A stretch of 64,000 nucleotides of DNA from Alsobacter soli (GTDB lineage Bacteria > Pseudomonadota > Alphaproteobacteria > Rhizobiales > Beijerinckiaceae): contig NZ_PVZS01000004.1 of NCBI RefSeq assembly GCF_003004785.1, positions 191,101-255,100 on the forward strand. Reading direction: 5' to 3'. Position numbers and translations under genes: made by a program. Shown here piece after piece: positions 1-7,527 of the stretch; the stretch's first letter is position 1; each line of letters begins with the position of its first letter. The notes under the pieces are model-generated. The model ran no database searches. It had not been told where the DNA came from and saw only the letters and a program-made list of their open reading frames with translations.

Positions 1-647
1 CGGGCGGCCTGGGCGTTGGCCATGGTCTCGGCCGTGGTGAAGGTCTTGGAGGCCACGATGAAGAGGGTGGTGGCCGGGTCCAGGCTCTTGAGGGTGTCCG
101 CCAGGTGGGCCGGGTCCACGTTGGACACGAAATGGGTGCGAGGGCCGTCGTGATAGGGCGCGAGCGCCAGGGTCGCCATCACCGGCCCGAGGTCCGAGCC
201 GCCGATGCCGATGTTGACCACGTCGGTGATGCCGGCGCCGCCAGAGCCCTTCACCGCGCCGGAGCGCACGCTCTCCGCAAAGGCGCAGACGCGGCCGAGC
301 TCCTTCGTCACTTCCGGCATGACGTCCCGGCCGTCCACGGCGATGGGGCGGTCGGGCGCGTTGCGCAGGGCCACGTGGAGGACGCTGCGGCTCTCGGTGT
401 TGTTGATCGTCTCGCCGCCGAACATGGCGTCGCGGCGGCCTTCGACGTCGCAGGCGCGCGCGAGCGCGAGAAGCTGGCCGAGCGACCGGGTCGTCAGGGC
501 CGTCTTGGAGAAGTCCAGCGTGAGGCCGGCCGCCCGGCGCGAGAAAGAGGCGAAACGGCCAGAATCCTGCTCGAAAAGCGGGGCAATGGCGGGTTTGGCG
601 GCAGCCGCCTGCTTCAGGGCGGCGAAAAGGGCCTGTCGATCCGTCAT
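1..647 (-). CDS. pgi: Glucose-6-phosphate isomerase, N-terminal part (cut by window edge)
   Basis: Interconverts glucose 6-phosphate and fructose 6-phosphate in the cytosol (glycolysis/gluconeogenesis). Only the first ~215 codons are inside the window; the gene runs off the left edge. Reading from the ATG at 647, the protein starts MTDRQALFAALKQ and contains the phosphosugar isomerase features FGGETINNTE, the glycine-rich VNIGIGGSDLGP and the ASKTFTTAET stretch that binds the sugar phosphate. These are diagnostic for Pgi. It is divergent from the helicase gene to its right, with about 200 bases between the two starts. Confidence 0.95.
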   Translation of the reverse strand, partial: MTDRQALFAALKQAAAAKPAIAPLFEQDSGRFASFSRRAAGLTLDFSKTALTTRSLGQLLALARACDVEGRRDAMFGGETINNTESRSVLHVALRNAPDRPIAVDGRDVMPEVTKELGRVCAFAESVRSGAVKGSGGAGITDVVNIGIGGSDLGPVMATLALAPYHDGPRTHFVSNVDPAHLADTLKSLDPATTLFIVASKTFTTAETMANAQAA

Positions 648-845
648 GGAATACCTATTCGTCAATGTTTACCGGCCGTCGCGCCTTGGGTCGCATAGGG
701 ATCAGGATCTGTCCAGACGCCCGAACGGTTGACGGGGCGGCCCATGGCGGATAGCGCTCTCAGCACACTCAAGCGCCTCCTCCAGACGCCCCCTTCCGCC
801 CGCCCGCAGGCCGAAGGCCCCTGCCCGTTTCCCGATCGGACCCGT

Positions 846-2798
846 ATGCCCTTCCCCACGACCCACCCAAGCGTCGCCCGCGCCCTCGCCGAGCGAGGGT
901 ACGAGGAGCCCACAGCCGTCCAGGCCGCCGTGCTGGCGCCGGAGGCGCAGGACAGGGACCTGCTCGTCTCTGCGCAGACGGGCTCGGGCAAGACGGTGGC
1001 GTTCGGGCTCGCGCTCGTGTCCACGCTCCTGGGCGAGGCCGAGCGCTTCGGGGCGCCCGCGGAGCCGCTGGCGCTGGTGATCGCGCCCACGCGCGAGCTC
1101 GCCCTGCAGGTGCAGCGGGAGCTCGCGTGGCTCTACGCGCCCGCGGGCGCGCGCATCATCTCGTGCGTGGGCGGCATGGACGTGCGGCGCGAGGCGCGGG
1201 CGCTGGCGGACGGGTGCCACGTCGTGGTGGGCACGCCCGGGCGCCTGCGCGACCACCTCGAGCGCGGACGCCTGGACCCGTCGCAGTTCCGCGCGGTCGT
1301 GCTCGACGAGGCGGACGAGATGCTGGACCTGGGGTTCCGGGAGGACCTGGAGTTCATCCTGGACGCCGCCCCGGTGGAGCGGCGGACGTTGCTGTTCTCC
1401 GCCACCATCGCCAAGGACATCGCGATCCTGGCCAAGCGGTTCCAGCGCGACGCGTTCCGCATCGACACCGTCGACCGCAGCCAGCCGCATGCGGACATCG
1501 ACTACAAGGCCGTTAGGGTCGCCCCGAGCGAGACCGAGCACGCCGTCGTGAACGTGCTCCGTTATTTCGACGCCCACGCCGCCATCGTGTTCTGCCACAC
1601 GCGCGAAGCGGTGCGGAAGCTGCACGGCAGCCTGGCCGAGCGCGGCTTCGCGGCCGTCGCCCTGTCGGGCGAGATGGGCCAGAACGAGCGCAACCACGCC
1701 CTGCAGGCGCTGCGCGACGGGCGCGCCCGGGTCTGCGTGGCGACGGACGTGGCGGCGCGCGGCATCGACCTGCCGGGGCTCGACCTCGTGATCCACGCCG
1801 AGCTGCCGCGCGGGCGCGACGCGCTGCTCCATCGCAGCGGCCGCACGGGCCGGGCCGGGCGCAAGGGCGTTTGCGTGCTGATCGTGCCGTTCAACCGGCG
1901 GCGCCGGGCCGAGATGCTCCTGGACCAGGCCGGCGTAGAAGCGCAGTGGCTCGGGCCGCCCTCCGCCGAGCAGGTGCGCCAGCGGGACCAGGAGCGCCTG
2001 CTGCAGGACCCGGTGTTCGCCGACGAGAGCTCGGAGGAGGACGTCGCCACCGCGCGCCTGCTGCTTGCGCAGCACTCGGCGGAGGACATCGCGGCCGCTT
2101 TCGTGCGCTCGATGCGCTCGCGCCTGCCCGAGCCGGAGGAGGTGTATGACGGCGGCCCGCAGCGCGAGGGGCCGGCCCGGGAGCGGCGCGGCCGCGAGGC
2201 GCGGGAGTCCGACGAGCCGCGCTCGTCCTACGACCCACTCAAGGCGGAGCGCGGCCCCTCGGGGCCGACGGTCTGGTTCCGGCTGAGCATCGGCCGGCGC
2301 AACAACGCCGACCCGCGCTGGCTCCTGCCGATCATCTGCCGCCGCGGGCACATCACCAAGAAGGAGATCGGGGCGATCCGCATCTTCGACCGGGAGACGC
2401 GCTTCGAGGTGGCCGAGGAGGCCGCGGATCGCTTCGCCGAGGTGGCGCTGGGCAAGGGCGGCAAGGGCGAGGACATCCGCATCGACCGGAGCGAGGCGCC
2501 GGAATTCGGCGACCGCGAGCGGTCCGAGGGCGGGCGCAACCGGCCGCCGCGGCGCTTCCGGGACGGGCCCGAGGGCGAGCGCCCGGACGGGCGGCGCGAA
2601 CGCGGGCCACGGCCGGACTTCGCGGGCGAGAAGCCTCCGTTCAAGCCGCGGCGGCCGCGCGAGGACGGGGCGGAGAAGCCGCCTTTCGCCAAGGCGGCGC
2701 GGTTCGACAAGGCCGCGGGCAAGCCCGGCAAGGACGCCGACAAGCGCCGGCCGATGGGGCCGAAGCGGGCCCACAAGGCGGACAAGCGCAAGGGCTGA
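846..2798 (+). CDS. DEAD-box RNA helicase with C-terminal DbpA RNA-binding domain
   Basis: ATP-dependent RNA helicase of the DeaD/CsdA/DbpA group, likely acting in ribosome assembly or RNA turnover. From the ATG at 846 (650 aa): Walker A AQTGSGKT (43-50), PTREL (81-85), TPGR (130-133), DEAD (154-157), SAT (185-187), and HRSGRTGRAGR (329-339). A DbpA-type RNA-binding domain (about 473-535, GPTVWFRLSIG onward) follows, then a basic, Arg/Gly/Lys-rich low-complexity tail (540-650) typical of RNA chaperone-like helicases. The same frame is open upstream with an ATG at 744 and a TTG at 729, so the start is uncertain; 846 was preferred because MPFPTTHP leads directly into the Q-motif region. Confidence 0.93.
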   Translation: MPFPTTHPSVARALAERGYEEPTAVQAAVLAPEAQDRDLLVSAQTGSGKTVAFGLALVSTLLGEAERFGAPAEPLALVIAPTRELALQVQRELAWLYAPAGARIISCVGGMDVRREARALADGCHVVVGTPGRLRDHLERGRLDPSQFRAVVLDEADEMLDLGFREDLEFILDAAPVERRTLLFSATIAKDIAILAKRFQRDAFRIDTVDRSQPHADIDYKAVRVAPSETEHAVVNVLRYFDAHAAIVFCHTREAVRKLHGSLAERGFAAVALSGEMGQNERNHALQALRDGRARVCVATDVAARGIDLPGLDLVIHAELPRGRDALLHRSGRTGRAGRKGVCVLIVPFNRRRRAEMLLDQAGVEAQWLGPPSAEQVRQRDQERLLQDPVFADESSEEDVATARLLLAQHSAEDIAAAFVRSMRSRLPEPEEVYDGGPQREGPARERRGREARESDEPRSSYDPLKAERGPSGPTVWFRLSIGRRNNADPRWLLPIICRRGHITKKEIGAIRIFDRETRFEVAEEAADRFAEVALGKGGKGEDIRIDRSEAPEFGDRERSEGGRNRPPRRFRDGPEGERPDGRRERGPRPDFAGEKPPFKPRRPREDGAEKPPFAKAARFDKAAGKPGKDADKRRPMGPKRAHKADKRKG

Positions 2799-2816
2799 GC
2801 CCGGGAGCGCGAGCCC

Positions 2817-2857
2817 GCCCTCTCCCCGCTAGCCGGGAGAGGCTTGGGGTGAGGGAC
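2817..2857. repeat. Family C palindromic repeat (CCCTCTCCC...GGGAGAGG)
   Basis: Inverted repeat with arms CTCTCCC and GGGAGAG followed by a TGGGGTGAGG tail. Related copies lie at 11842-11882, 28709-28747 and 37608-37634. It falls 20 bases after the helicase stop and could form a hairpin at the end of that transcript, but has no T-run. Confidence 0.7.
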
Positions 2858-2946
2858 GCGCACCTCCTCCGTCTTCCCGAGGATCGCAGCGACCAAGCCA
2901 TCCATTTGGCCGAGCGTGCGGCTCTTTCCAGCATCGCGCCCCCGGC

Positions 2947-2978
2947 CCTGGATTGCTTCGCTGCGCTCGCAATGACGG
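2947..2978 (+). repeat. Family A repeat, short copy
   Basis: Shortened copy of the commonest intergenic repeat in the window (GGATTGCTTCG ... CGCAATGACGG). The space 2799-3151 otherwise holds a family C copy and the GGCGCC cluster before the parA-like gene; no further gene was seen in it. Confidence 0.8.
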
Positions 2979-3045
2979 AAAAGGCGCTCTGCGCCAGCTT
3001 CTTCCCTTCCCGGTAAATAGGTCCGAAGCCCCATCCACTGAGTCC

Positions 3046-3108
3046 GTGGCGCCACAGCGGCGCCGCATGATGGTGGACAGCGGCGGGGCGCGGTGGCGCC
3101 GCGGCGCC
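3046..3108. promoter_or_regulatory. Cluster of four GGCGCC palindromes upstream of the ParA/RHH pair
   Basis: The hexamer GGCGCC occurs at 3048-3053 (inside the 10-base perfect palindrome GTGGCGCCAC), 3059-3064, 3095-3100 and 3103-3108, i.e. four times in 61 bases directly before a ParA-like ATPase gene. In type Ib partition systems the RHH partner binds short repeated sites upstream of the operon that serve as operator and centromere, so this is a candidate binding array. GC-rich composition makes some chance occurrence possible. Confidence 0.4.
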
Positions 3109-3123
3109 GCGGCGGCGTAATTT

Positions 3124-3142
3124 CTCCTGGCGAATCAGGAGG
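3124..3142 (+). promoter_or_regulatory. Hairpin covering the parA-like ribosome binding site
   Basis: CTCCTG (3124-3129) and CAGGAG (3136-3141) form a perfect 6-bp stem with a 6-base loop. The right arm contains the strong Shine-Dalgarno AGGAGG (3137-3142), nine bases before the GTG start at 3152. In mRNA the stem would hide the ribosome binding site. Confidence 0.45.
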
Positions 3143-3151
3143 CCGGGTCCG

Positions 3152-3814
3152 GTGCGGACGATCACGCTTGTCACCCAGAAGGGCGGAACGGGAAAAACAA
3201 CTATCGCGGCCTCGCTGGCGGTCGCCGCCGCTGCGGCCGGAGAGACCGTGGTGGCGCTCGACCTCGACGCGCAGGGATCGCTGGCCGGCTGGGGCGGCGC
3301 GCGCGGCACGGATACGGTGGCGGTGGACCAGGTGGGGCCGGAATACCTGCCGCGCCTGCCCGAGGTGCTGAAGGCCTTGAAGAACCGGGGGTTCACCCTC
3401 GCCATCCTGGACACGGCGGGCGTGGAGAACACGGGCGGCAACCTCGCCATGAAGGCGGCGACGCTGTGCCTCGTTCCGGCGCGGCCGTCGCGGCTCGACC
3501 TGCAGGCCACCCTGCCGACGCTGGAGTCGCTGGTGCGGCTCGGCATGCGCGAACGCTTCGCCTTCGTGCTCAACCAGTGCCCTGCGGGGCGCGGCACGCG
3601 CGCCTCCGAAGCCGCGCGCGGGCTCTCCGAGTTCGGCGTGCTGGCGGATCCGCCGCTCGCCCTGCGCGCCGACCACCAGGACGCCATGGCGACCGGGTTG
3701 GGCGTCACCGAATACGCCGGCAAAGGCAAGGCTGCGGAGGAGATCCGCACCCTGTGGTCCTGGGTCGACCAGAAGATGAAGGCCAAGCCTTCCCGGAAAG
3801 GACTGAACGCGTGA
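3152..3814 (+). CDS. ParA/MinD-family ATPase, short form (orphan partition-like)
   Basis: P-loop ATPase of the ParA family, 220 aa. It has the deviant Walker A QKGGTGKTT (9-17), the second motif LDLDAQGS (36-43) and a Walker B aspartate in LAILDTAG (D87). There is no N-terminal helix-turn-helix, so it belongs to the short, type Ib-like class that works with a small ribbon-helix-helix partner. Exactly such a gene follows with a 4-base overlap (GTGA). The GTG start is supported by AGGAGG nine bases upstream. No parB or parS of the chromosomal kind is nearby, so the cargo (chromosome, protein complex or former plasmid) is unknown; the assignment to partition is inference from family and neighbour. 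Confidence 0.85.
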   Translation: MRTITLVTQKGGTGKTTIAASLAVAAAAAGETVVALDLDAQGSLAGWGGARGTDTVAVDQVGPEYLPRLPEVLKALKNRGFTLAILDTAGVENTGGNLAMKAATLCLVPARPSRLDLQATLPTLESLVRLGMRERFAFVLNQCPAGRGTRASEAARGLSEFGVLADPPLALRADHQDAMATGLGVTEYAGKGKAAEEIRTLWSWVDQKMKAKPSRKGLNA

Positions 3815-4086
3815 GCAAGCGCCCCTCCATCCTCGGCGAGCTGAAACTCGCGCCCACGGCGCCCGCAAAGGCCGTCCCGCCCGCGAAGGCCGCGCCGACC
3901 CGCAAGGAGCGGCCGGACGTGATCCACACCAGCATCTACCTGCCGAAGCCCGTGTATCTGAAGCTGCGCGAGATCGCCTACGTCACAGACCAGAAGATCC
4001 ACGACGTGATCATGGAGGGCGTGGACGCCGCCCTGAAGCAATACGGGCACCCCTCCGTGGCGGAGTTGAAGGCCGCTAAGGGCTAG
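3811..4086 (+). CDS. Small ribbon-helix-helix-like protein, partner of the ParA ATPase
   Basis: 91-aa protein starting at GTG 3811, translationally coupled to the ATPase (GTGA overlap). Residues 1-36 form a Pro/Ala/Lys-rich flexible tail; 37-80 read as a ribbon-helix-helix unit: strand VIHTSIYLP, helix KPVYLKLREIAYVT, turn, helix KIHDVIMEGVDAALKQ. A flexible N-terminus plus C-terminal RHH is the layout of ParG-type centromere-binding proteins, whose tails stimulate the ATPase. Function is inferred from this layout and operon pairing. Its last 11 bases overlap the convergent treZ gene. It could instead be a CopG-like regulator with no role in segregation. Confidence 0.75.
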   Translation: MSKRPSILGELKLAPTAPAKAVPPAKAAPTRKERPDVIHTSIYLPKPVYLKLREIAYVTDQKIHDVIMEGVDAALKQYGHPSVAELKAAKG

Positions 4087-5941
4087 CCGGCTCCTCCAGC
4101 CACCAGGCGACGGACCACGGGCCGAGGCGGCCCCCAGCGGCCTCGCCCTGCACGAAGAGCGGTGAGCCTGCGGGCAGGCCGGGCGCCTTGCGCCCCTCCG
4201 CGCTCAGGTTGGCGAACAGCCGCAGGGAGCCGCCTCCCGCGAGATCCCAGGCGACGGCCACCGCGCCGGGGCCGAGCGCCTGCGAGCGCCCTCCCCGCCT
4301 GATGTCGCGCAGGCGCGGGACGATGCGCTCGCGGCGCAGCGCGAGCAGGCGCCGGTAGAACTCCAGGCGCCGGGCGTGCGCGGGCTCCTCAAGCGCCTCC
4401 CAGTCGAGCTTGGCGGAGATGAAGGTGGCCTCGGCCGTCGGATCGGGGATGCGCCGGCGGGCCGACTCGTCGCGGAACTCCGGGAAGCGGGCGAACTCCT
4501 CGCGCCGGCCCTTGCGCACCGCCTCGCCAAGCTCCTCGCCGAAGCCGCAGAAGAAAGGAAAAGGCCGCGTCGTTCCCCATTCCTCGCCCATGAACAGCAT
4601 GGGGATCTGGGGGGAGAGGAGAACCACCGCCATGGCGGCCTCCACGGCCTCGGGCCGGGCGGAGGCGGCGATGCGGTCGCCGAAGGCCCGGTTGCCGACC
4701 TGGTCATGGTTCTGCAGGAAGGCCACGAAGGCGGTGGGCGGCAGCGCGCCGCTGGGAGCGCCGCGGGCGGAGCCGCGGTAGCTCATCATCTCGCCCTGGA
4801 AGGCGAAGCCTTCGGCGAGGGCGCGGGCCAGCTTGGCGTCGTCGCCGGCGTATTCGGCGTAGTAGCCCGCGGACTCGCCCATGACGGCCGTGTGCAGCAC
4901 GTGGTGGACGTCGTCGTTCCACTGGGCGGTGAAAAAGCGAGGGCGCAGGGTCTCGTCGCGCACGAGCAGGTCCGGCGTGTTCTCCTCGTTCTCCAGCACC
5001 AGGTGGATGTGCCGGCCGGTGACCTCCTCCCTGACGCGGCGGGCGATTTCGTGCAGGAGGTGCTCGCCGCTGTCGTCCATGATGGCGTGGACGGCGTCGA
5101 GGCGCAGGCCGTCGAACCGGTACTCCTCGAGCCAGTAGAGCGCGTTCTCGACGGCGAAGTCGCGGATGGGACGGCTGTCGGGGCCGTCATAGTCGATGCC
5201 CTTGCCCCAAGGGCTCTTGTGCCGGTCGGTGAAGACGGGGGCGTAGAGGGGCAGGTAGTTCCCGTCCGGGCCGAAGTGGTTGTAGATCACGTCGAGGAAG
5301 ACCATGAGGCCGCGCTCGTGCGCGGCGTCGACCAGCGCCTTCAGGTCCTCGGGGCGGCCATAGGCCGAATCCGGCGCATAGGGCAGGACGCCGTCGTAGC
5401 CCCAGTTGCGGACGCCGCCGAAGTCGCCCACCGGCATCAGCTCGATCGCGGTCGCGCCCAGGCGGGCGACGTGGTCGAGCTTGCCGATGGCGGCACGGAA
5501 CGTGCCCTCGGGCGTGAAGGCGCCGACGTGAAGCTCGTAGAGGACGCAGTCCTCCCAAGGACGGCCAGTCCAGTCGTTGACGCGCCAGCGGAAGGCGGCC
5601 GGATCGACGACCTCGCTTGGACCATGAACGTCCTCAGGCTGGAAGCGGGAGGCCGGATCTGGGATGCGGGTTCCGTCCGCCGTCAGGAAGCCGTACCGGG
5701 CTCCGGCCCGCAGGCCCGGCGCAAAGGCCGACAGCCACCCGCCCGGCTCCGCCACCATGGGGACCGGGTCGGCGTTCTCCAGAATGAGCCGCAGTTTCGG
5801 TTGCTTCGGAGCCCAAATCCGGAATCGGACGCCGTCAGGCGTCACGCGCGCGCCGAACGGCAGATCGCGAAAGGAGCAGGCCGCGAGCGGCCCCGCGCCG
5901 CGCGTCCTCGCCATCATTGGGGAATCGTATTGGCTGCTCAT
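4076..5941 (-). CDS. treZ: Malto-oligosyltrehalose trehalohydrolase
   Basis: Releases trehalose from maltooligosyl trehalose, the second step of the TreY-TreZ route of trehalose synthesis from glycogen-type glucans (osmoprotection). 621 aa, usual family size. It carries an N-terminal CBM48/E-set domain (about 25-110) and a GH13 barrel with nucleophile Asp282 (GLRLDAVHA), acid/base Glu317 (LVLENEE) and Asp413 (QNHDQVGN). Other family marks are YELHVGAFTPEGTF and DVIYNHFGPDGNYL. ATGs at codons 9 and 10 are alternative starts. No treY or treX is inside this window. It converges on the RHH gene with an 11-base overlap. Confidence 0.96.
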   Translation of the reverse strand: MSSQYDSPMMARTRGAGPLAACSFRDLPFGARVTPDGVRFRIWAPKQPKLRLILENADPVPMVAEPGGWLSAFAPGLRAGARYGFLTADGTRIPDPASRFQPEDVHGPSEVVDPAAFRWRVNDWTGRPWEDCVLYELHVGAFTPEGTFRAAIGKLDHVARLGATAIELMPVGDFGGVRNWGYDGVLPYAPDSAYGRPEDLKALVDAAHERGLMVFLDVIYNHFGPDGNYLPLYAPVFTDRHKSPWGKGIDYDGPDSRPIRDFAVENALYWLEEYRFDGLRLDAVHAIMDDSGEHLLHEIARRVREEVTGRHIHLVLENEENTPDLLVRDETLRPRFFTAQWNDDVHHVLHTAVMGESAGYYAEYAGDDAKLARALAEGFAFQGEMMSYRGSARGAPSGALPPTAFVAFLQNHDQVGNRAFGDRIAASARPEAVEAAMAVVLLSPQIPMLFMGEEWGTTRPFPFFCGFGEELGEAVRKGRREEFARFPEFRDESARRRIPDPTAEATFISAKLDWEALEEPAHARRLEFYRRLLALRRERIVPRLRDIRRGGRSQALGPGAVAVAWDLAGGGSLRLFANLSAEGRKAPGLPAGSPLFVQGEAAGGRLGPWSVAWWLEEPASP

Positions 5942-6106
5942 GGAACGCCCCGCGCCAAGCGTGGCTTAATGCGCTCTTCCGGACCGGGTTCCGCAGCCCC
6001 AAGTCTCTCATACGGAAAGGCACGGATTGCGAATATCAGGAGTTAAGCGTCCTAGATCAGCCCTGCCAACCAGCGACGCCGCTGAAAACGCGGGGCACCC
6101 CTGATC

Positions 6107-6122
6107 TTGTTGCAGTGCACAA
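6107..6122. promoter_or_regulatory. TGCA-centred palindrome (PhaR-like box), copy 1
   Basis: TTGTTGCAGTGCACAA, 35 bases before the ATG of the 123-aa gene. Its reverse complement, TTGTGCACTGCAACAA, matches 15 of the 16 positions when a second site at 23406-23421 (TTGTGCATTGCAACAT) is compared up to the last base and one central base. TGC-N-GCA cores of this type are bound by PhaR polyhydroxyalkanoate regulators in alphaproteobacteria; that identity is inference. Confidence 0.4.
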
Positions 6123-6156
6123 AGCAGAGGTGTAGCCTTATATCGCCGGTCTGACG

Positions 6157-6528
6157 ATGGAGAGACCCGTGCCGCCCAAGGCCCTTCCCCGCGACCCCCG
6201 CCCGTTGCGCGTACGCCACGAGCCGCCGACGCTCGAGGAGGCCGTGTTCGCCGCCCAGGGACTGACGGACGATGTCGACCAGCAGACCGACATCGTGGCC
6301 GGCCTGATGGAGCTCCCGCCGGACGAGGTGCGCCCGCAAGTGGCGAAGCTGGTGGCCGAGGCAGCCAAGCAGGCCAAGCCCACTCTTGGGCTGAACCGCA
6401 TGACCGCCACGGTGGAGACCCGCACCGGGGCGCCTCGGACCGTGGTGGTGGAGAAGACCCGCCGCTTCAAGGTGTCGGTCCCGCCCAGGACCGTGATTGA
6501 CCTGACCCGGCGAGGCGCGACCAACTAG
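6157..6528 (+). CDS. Conserved-looking hypothetical protein, 123 aa
   Basis: Not recognised. The protein is soluble, Pro-rich at the N-terminus (residues 1-25), with a central helical stretch (about 28-75, including DDVDQQTDIVAGLMELPPDE) and a C-terminal beta-like segment rich in Val/Thr/Arg (80-120, TATVETRTGAPRTVVVEKTR). No signal peptide or membrane segment. Third-position GC bias agrees with real genes around it, and it stands alone between treZ (divergent) and the tetR gene. The palindrome at 6107-6122 lies 35 bases before its ATG and may control it. No function is proposed. Confidence 0.7.
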   Translation: MERPVPPKALPRDPRPLRVRHEPPTLEEAVFAAQGLTDDVDQQTDIVAGLMELPPDEVRPQVAKLVAEAAKQAKPTLGLNRMTATVETRTGAPRTVVVEKTRRFKVSVPPRTVIDLTRRGATN

Positions 6529-6594
6529 GCGCGAAGCGCCCTTCCGCTGTCATCTGCAGCTAGCCTCTGGCTTGGCTTGTAGCGGATCGTGTGC

Positions 6595-6704
6595 GCCGTC
6601 ATCCCCGGCGCTCCGCAGGCGCGGGAAGGGTATCCAGGGGCCAGGCGCGCATGGCTCTGGATCCCCTTCCCCTCCGCCGCTGCGCGGCTCCGGCCGGGGA
6701 TGAC
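6595..6704. repeat. Family B composite palindromic repeat
   Basis: Two inverted halves: CCGTCATCCCCGGCGCTCC... GGGTATCCAGGGG (left) and CTGGATCCCCTTCCCCTCC ... GGCCGGGGATGACC (right), able to fold into one long hairpin. Other copies: 21791-21950, 23238-23291 (half) and 55743-55850. It fills most of the space 6529-6777 between two convergent genes. Confidence 0.8.
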
Positions 6705-6777
6705 CGCTGGAAAGCTTGAGCGCTGCGTTTTGGGGGCGCCCAGGCCCAACCAGGCTCTTGCTCAACGAGACTCTTGC

Positions 6778-7368
6778 TCAACGAGTCTCTTCGCTCTCGC
6801 CCGCCTCGCGAATTCCGAAGTCCAGCAGGCGCTTGACTGCCGCTTCGATCCGCACGCGGTCCTGGGGGCTCACAGGACTTAGGCTGTGCATGTCGAGGCT
6901 GCCGAGCGCCTCCACGGCGAGCCAGGCCACCATGGCGGCGTCCGGATCCTCCGAGGTCGCCTTGATGGCCTGCCATTCGTCCGCGATCAGGGACCGGACG
7001 GGGTCGAGCAGGCCTGGGTTTTCGGCGAGCGCCGCCAGCATGCCGCTGGCGACCTCCTGGGCGGCCCCGCTTCGCACCTTCAGCGAGACGGCGCACGCAA
7101 GACGAGCCTCCAGGTTGCGGCGCTCGGCGATTTGGCTGCGGAGAGCCTCCTTCTCGGCGCGACCCTCGCCGATCATGCGCTCCACCATCGCGGCGAGCAG
7201 CGCGTCCTTGCTGGGGAAGTTGTAGAGGAGCCCACCCTTGCTGAGGCCGGCGCGCTGGGCCACGGCGTCCAGGGTCAGCTTGCCCGCCCCGACCTCGCAG
7301 ACGATTTCCGAGGCGGCGTCGAGAATACGGTCCCGCGAATTGGAGCGCGTTCGGCGCGGCGGGATCAT
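6778..7368 (-). CDS. TetR-family transcriptional regulator of the RND efflux pair
   Basis: 196-aa repressor of the TetR/AcrR type. The N-terminal three-helix DNA-binding domain is visible (RDRILDAASEIV ... LTLDAVAQRAGLSKGGLLYNFPSKDALL, about 13-58), and the C-terminal helical part would bind the effector. It is transcribed divergently from an RND membrane fusion protein/permease pair, with 160 bases between starts, and a palindromic site sits inside the efflux promoter at 7402-7430. Local repression of the pump, relieved by a pump substrate, is the standard arrangement and the likely role here. Confidence 0.9.
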   Translation of the reverse strand: MIPPRRTRSNSRDRILDAASEIVCEVGAGKLTLDAVAQRAGLSKGGLLYNFPSKDALLAAMVERMIGEGRAEKEALRSQIAERRNLEARLACAVSLKVRSGAAQEVASGMLAALAENPGLLDPVRSLIADEWQAIKATSEDPDAAMVAWLAVEALGSLDMHSLSPVSPQDRVRIEAAVKRLLDFGIREAGESEETR

Positions 7369-7401
7369 CGGGCTGCTTTCGTCAATTGAGGGCTAGCCCC
7401 C

Positions 7402-7430
7402 TTGAACTGTACCGTCTGGTCGGTTTATAC
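7402..7430 (+). promoter_or_regulatory. Sigma-70-type promoter with embedded TetR operator for the RND operon
   Basis: -35 TTGAAC (7402-7407), 17-base spacer, -10 TTATAC (7425-7430). Two nested inverted repeats fall within it: CTGTA (7407-7411) with TACAG (7428-7432), and ACCG (7411-7414) with CGGT (7421-7424). ACCG-N6-CGGT lying between -35 and -10 is a typical AcrR/TetR operator position, so bound repressor would block RNA polymerase. Confidence 0.65.
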
Positions 7431-7527
7431 AGCTGCCCTCGACCGTCATGCAAGCGCCGCGAACAGGCGCGAAGGTCGCACTCCAAGCTCAAATCGGCGC
7501 AGAACCGATCCACTGAACGGACCCCCC

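Noticed and set aside
702..2774. Long open frame opposite the DEAD-box helicase gene
   Set aside because: Composition is Arg/Ala/Pro/Leu/His-rich without any domain; a complementary-strand frame kept open by high third-position GC.
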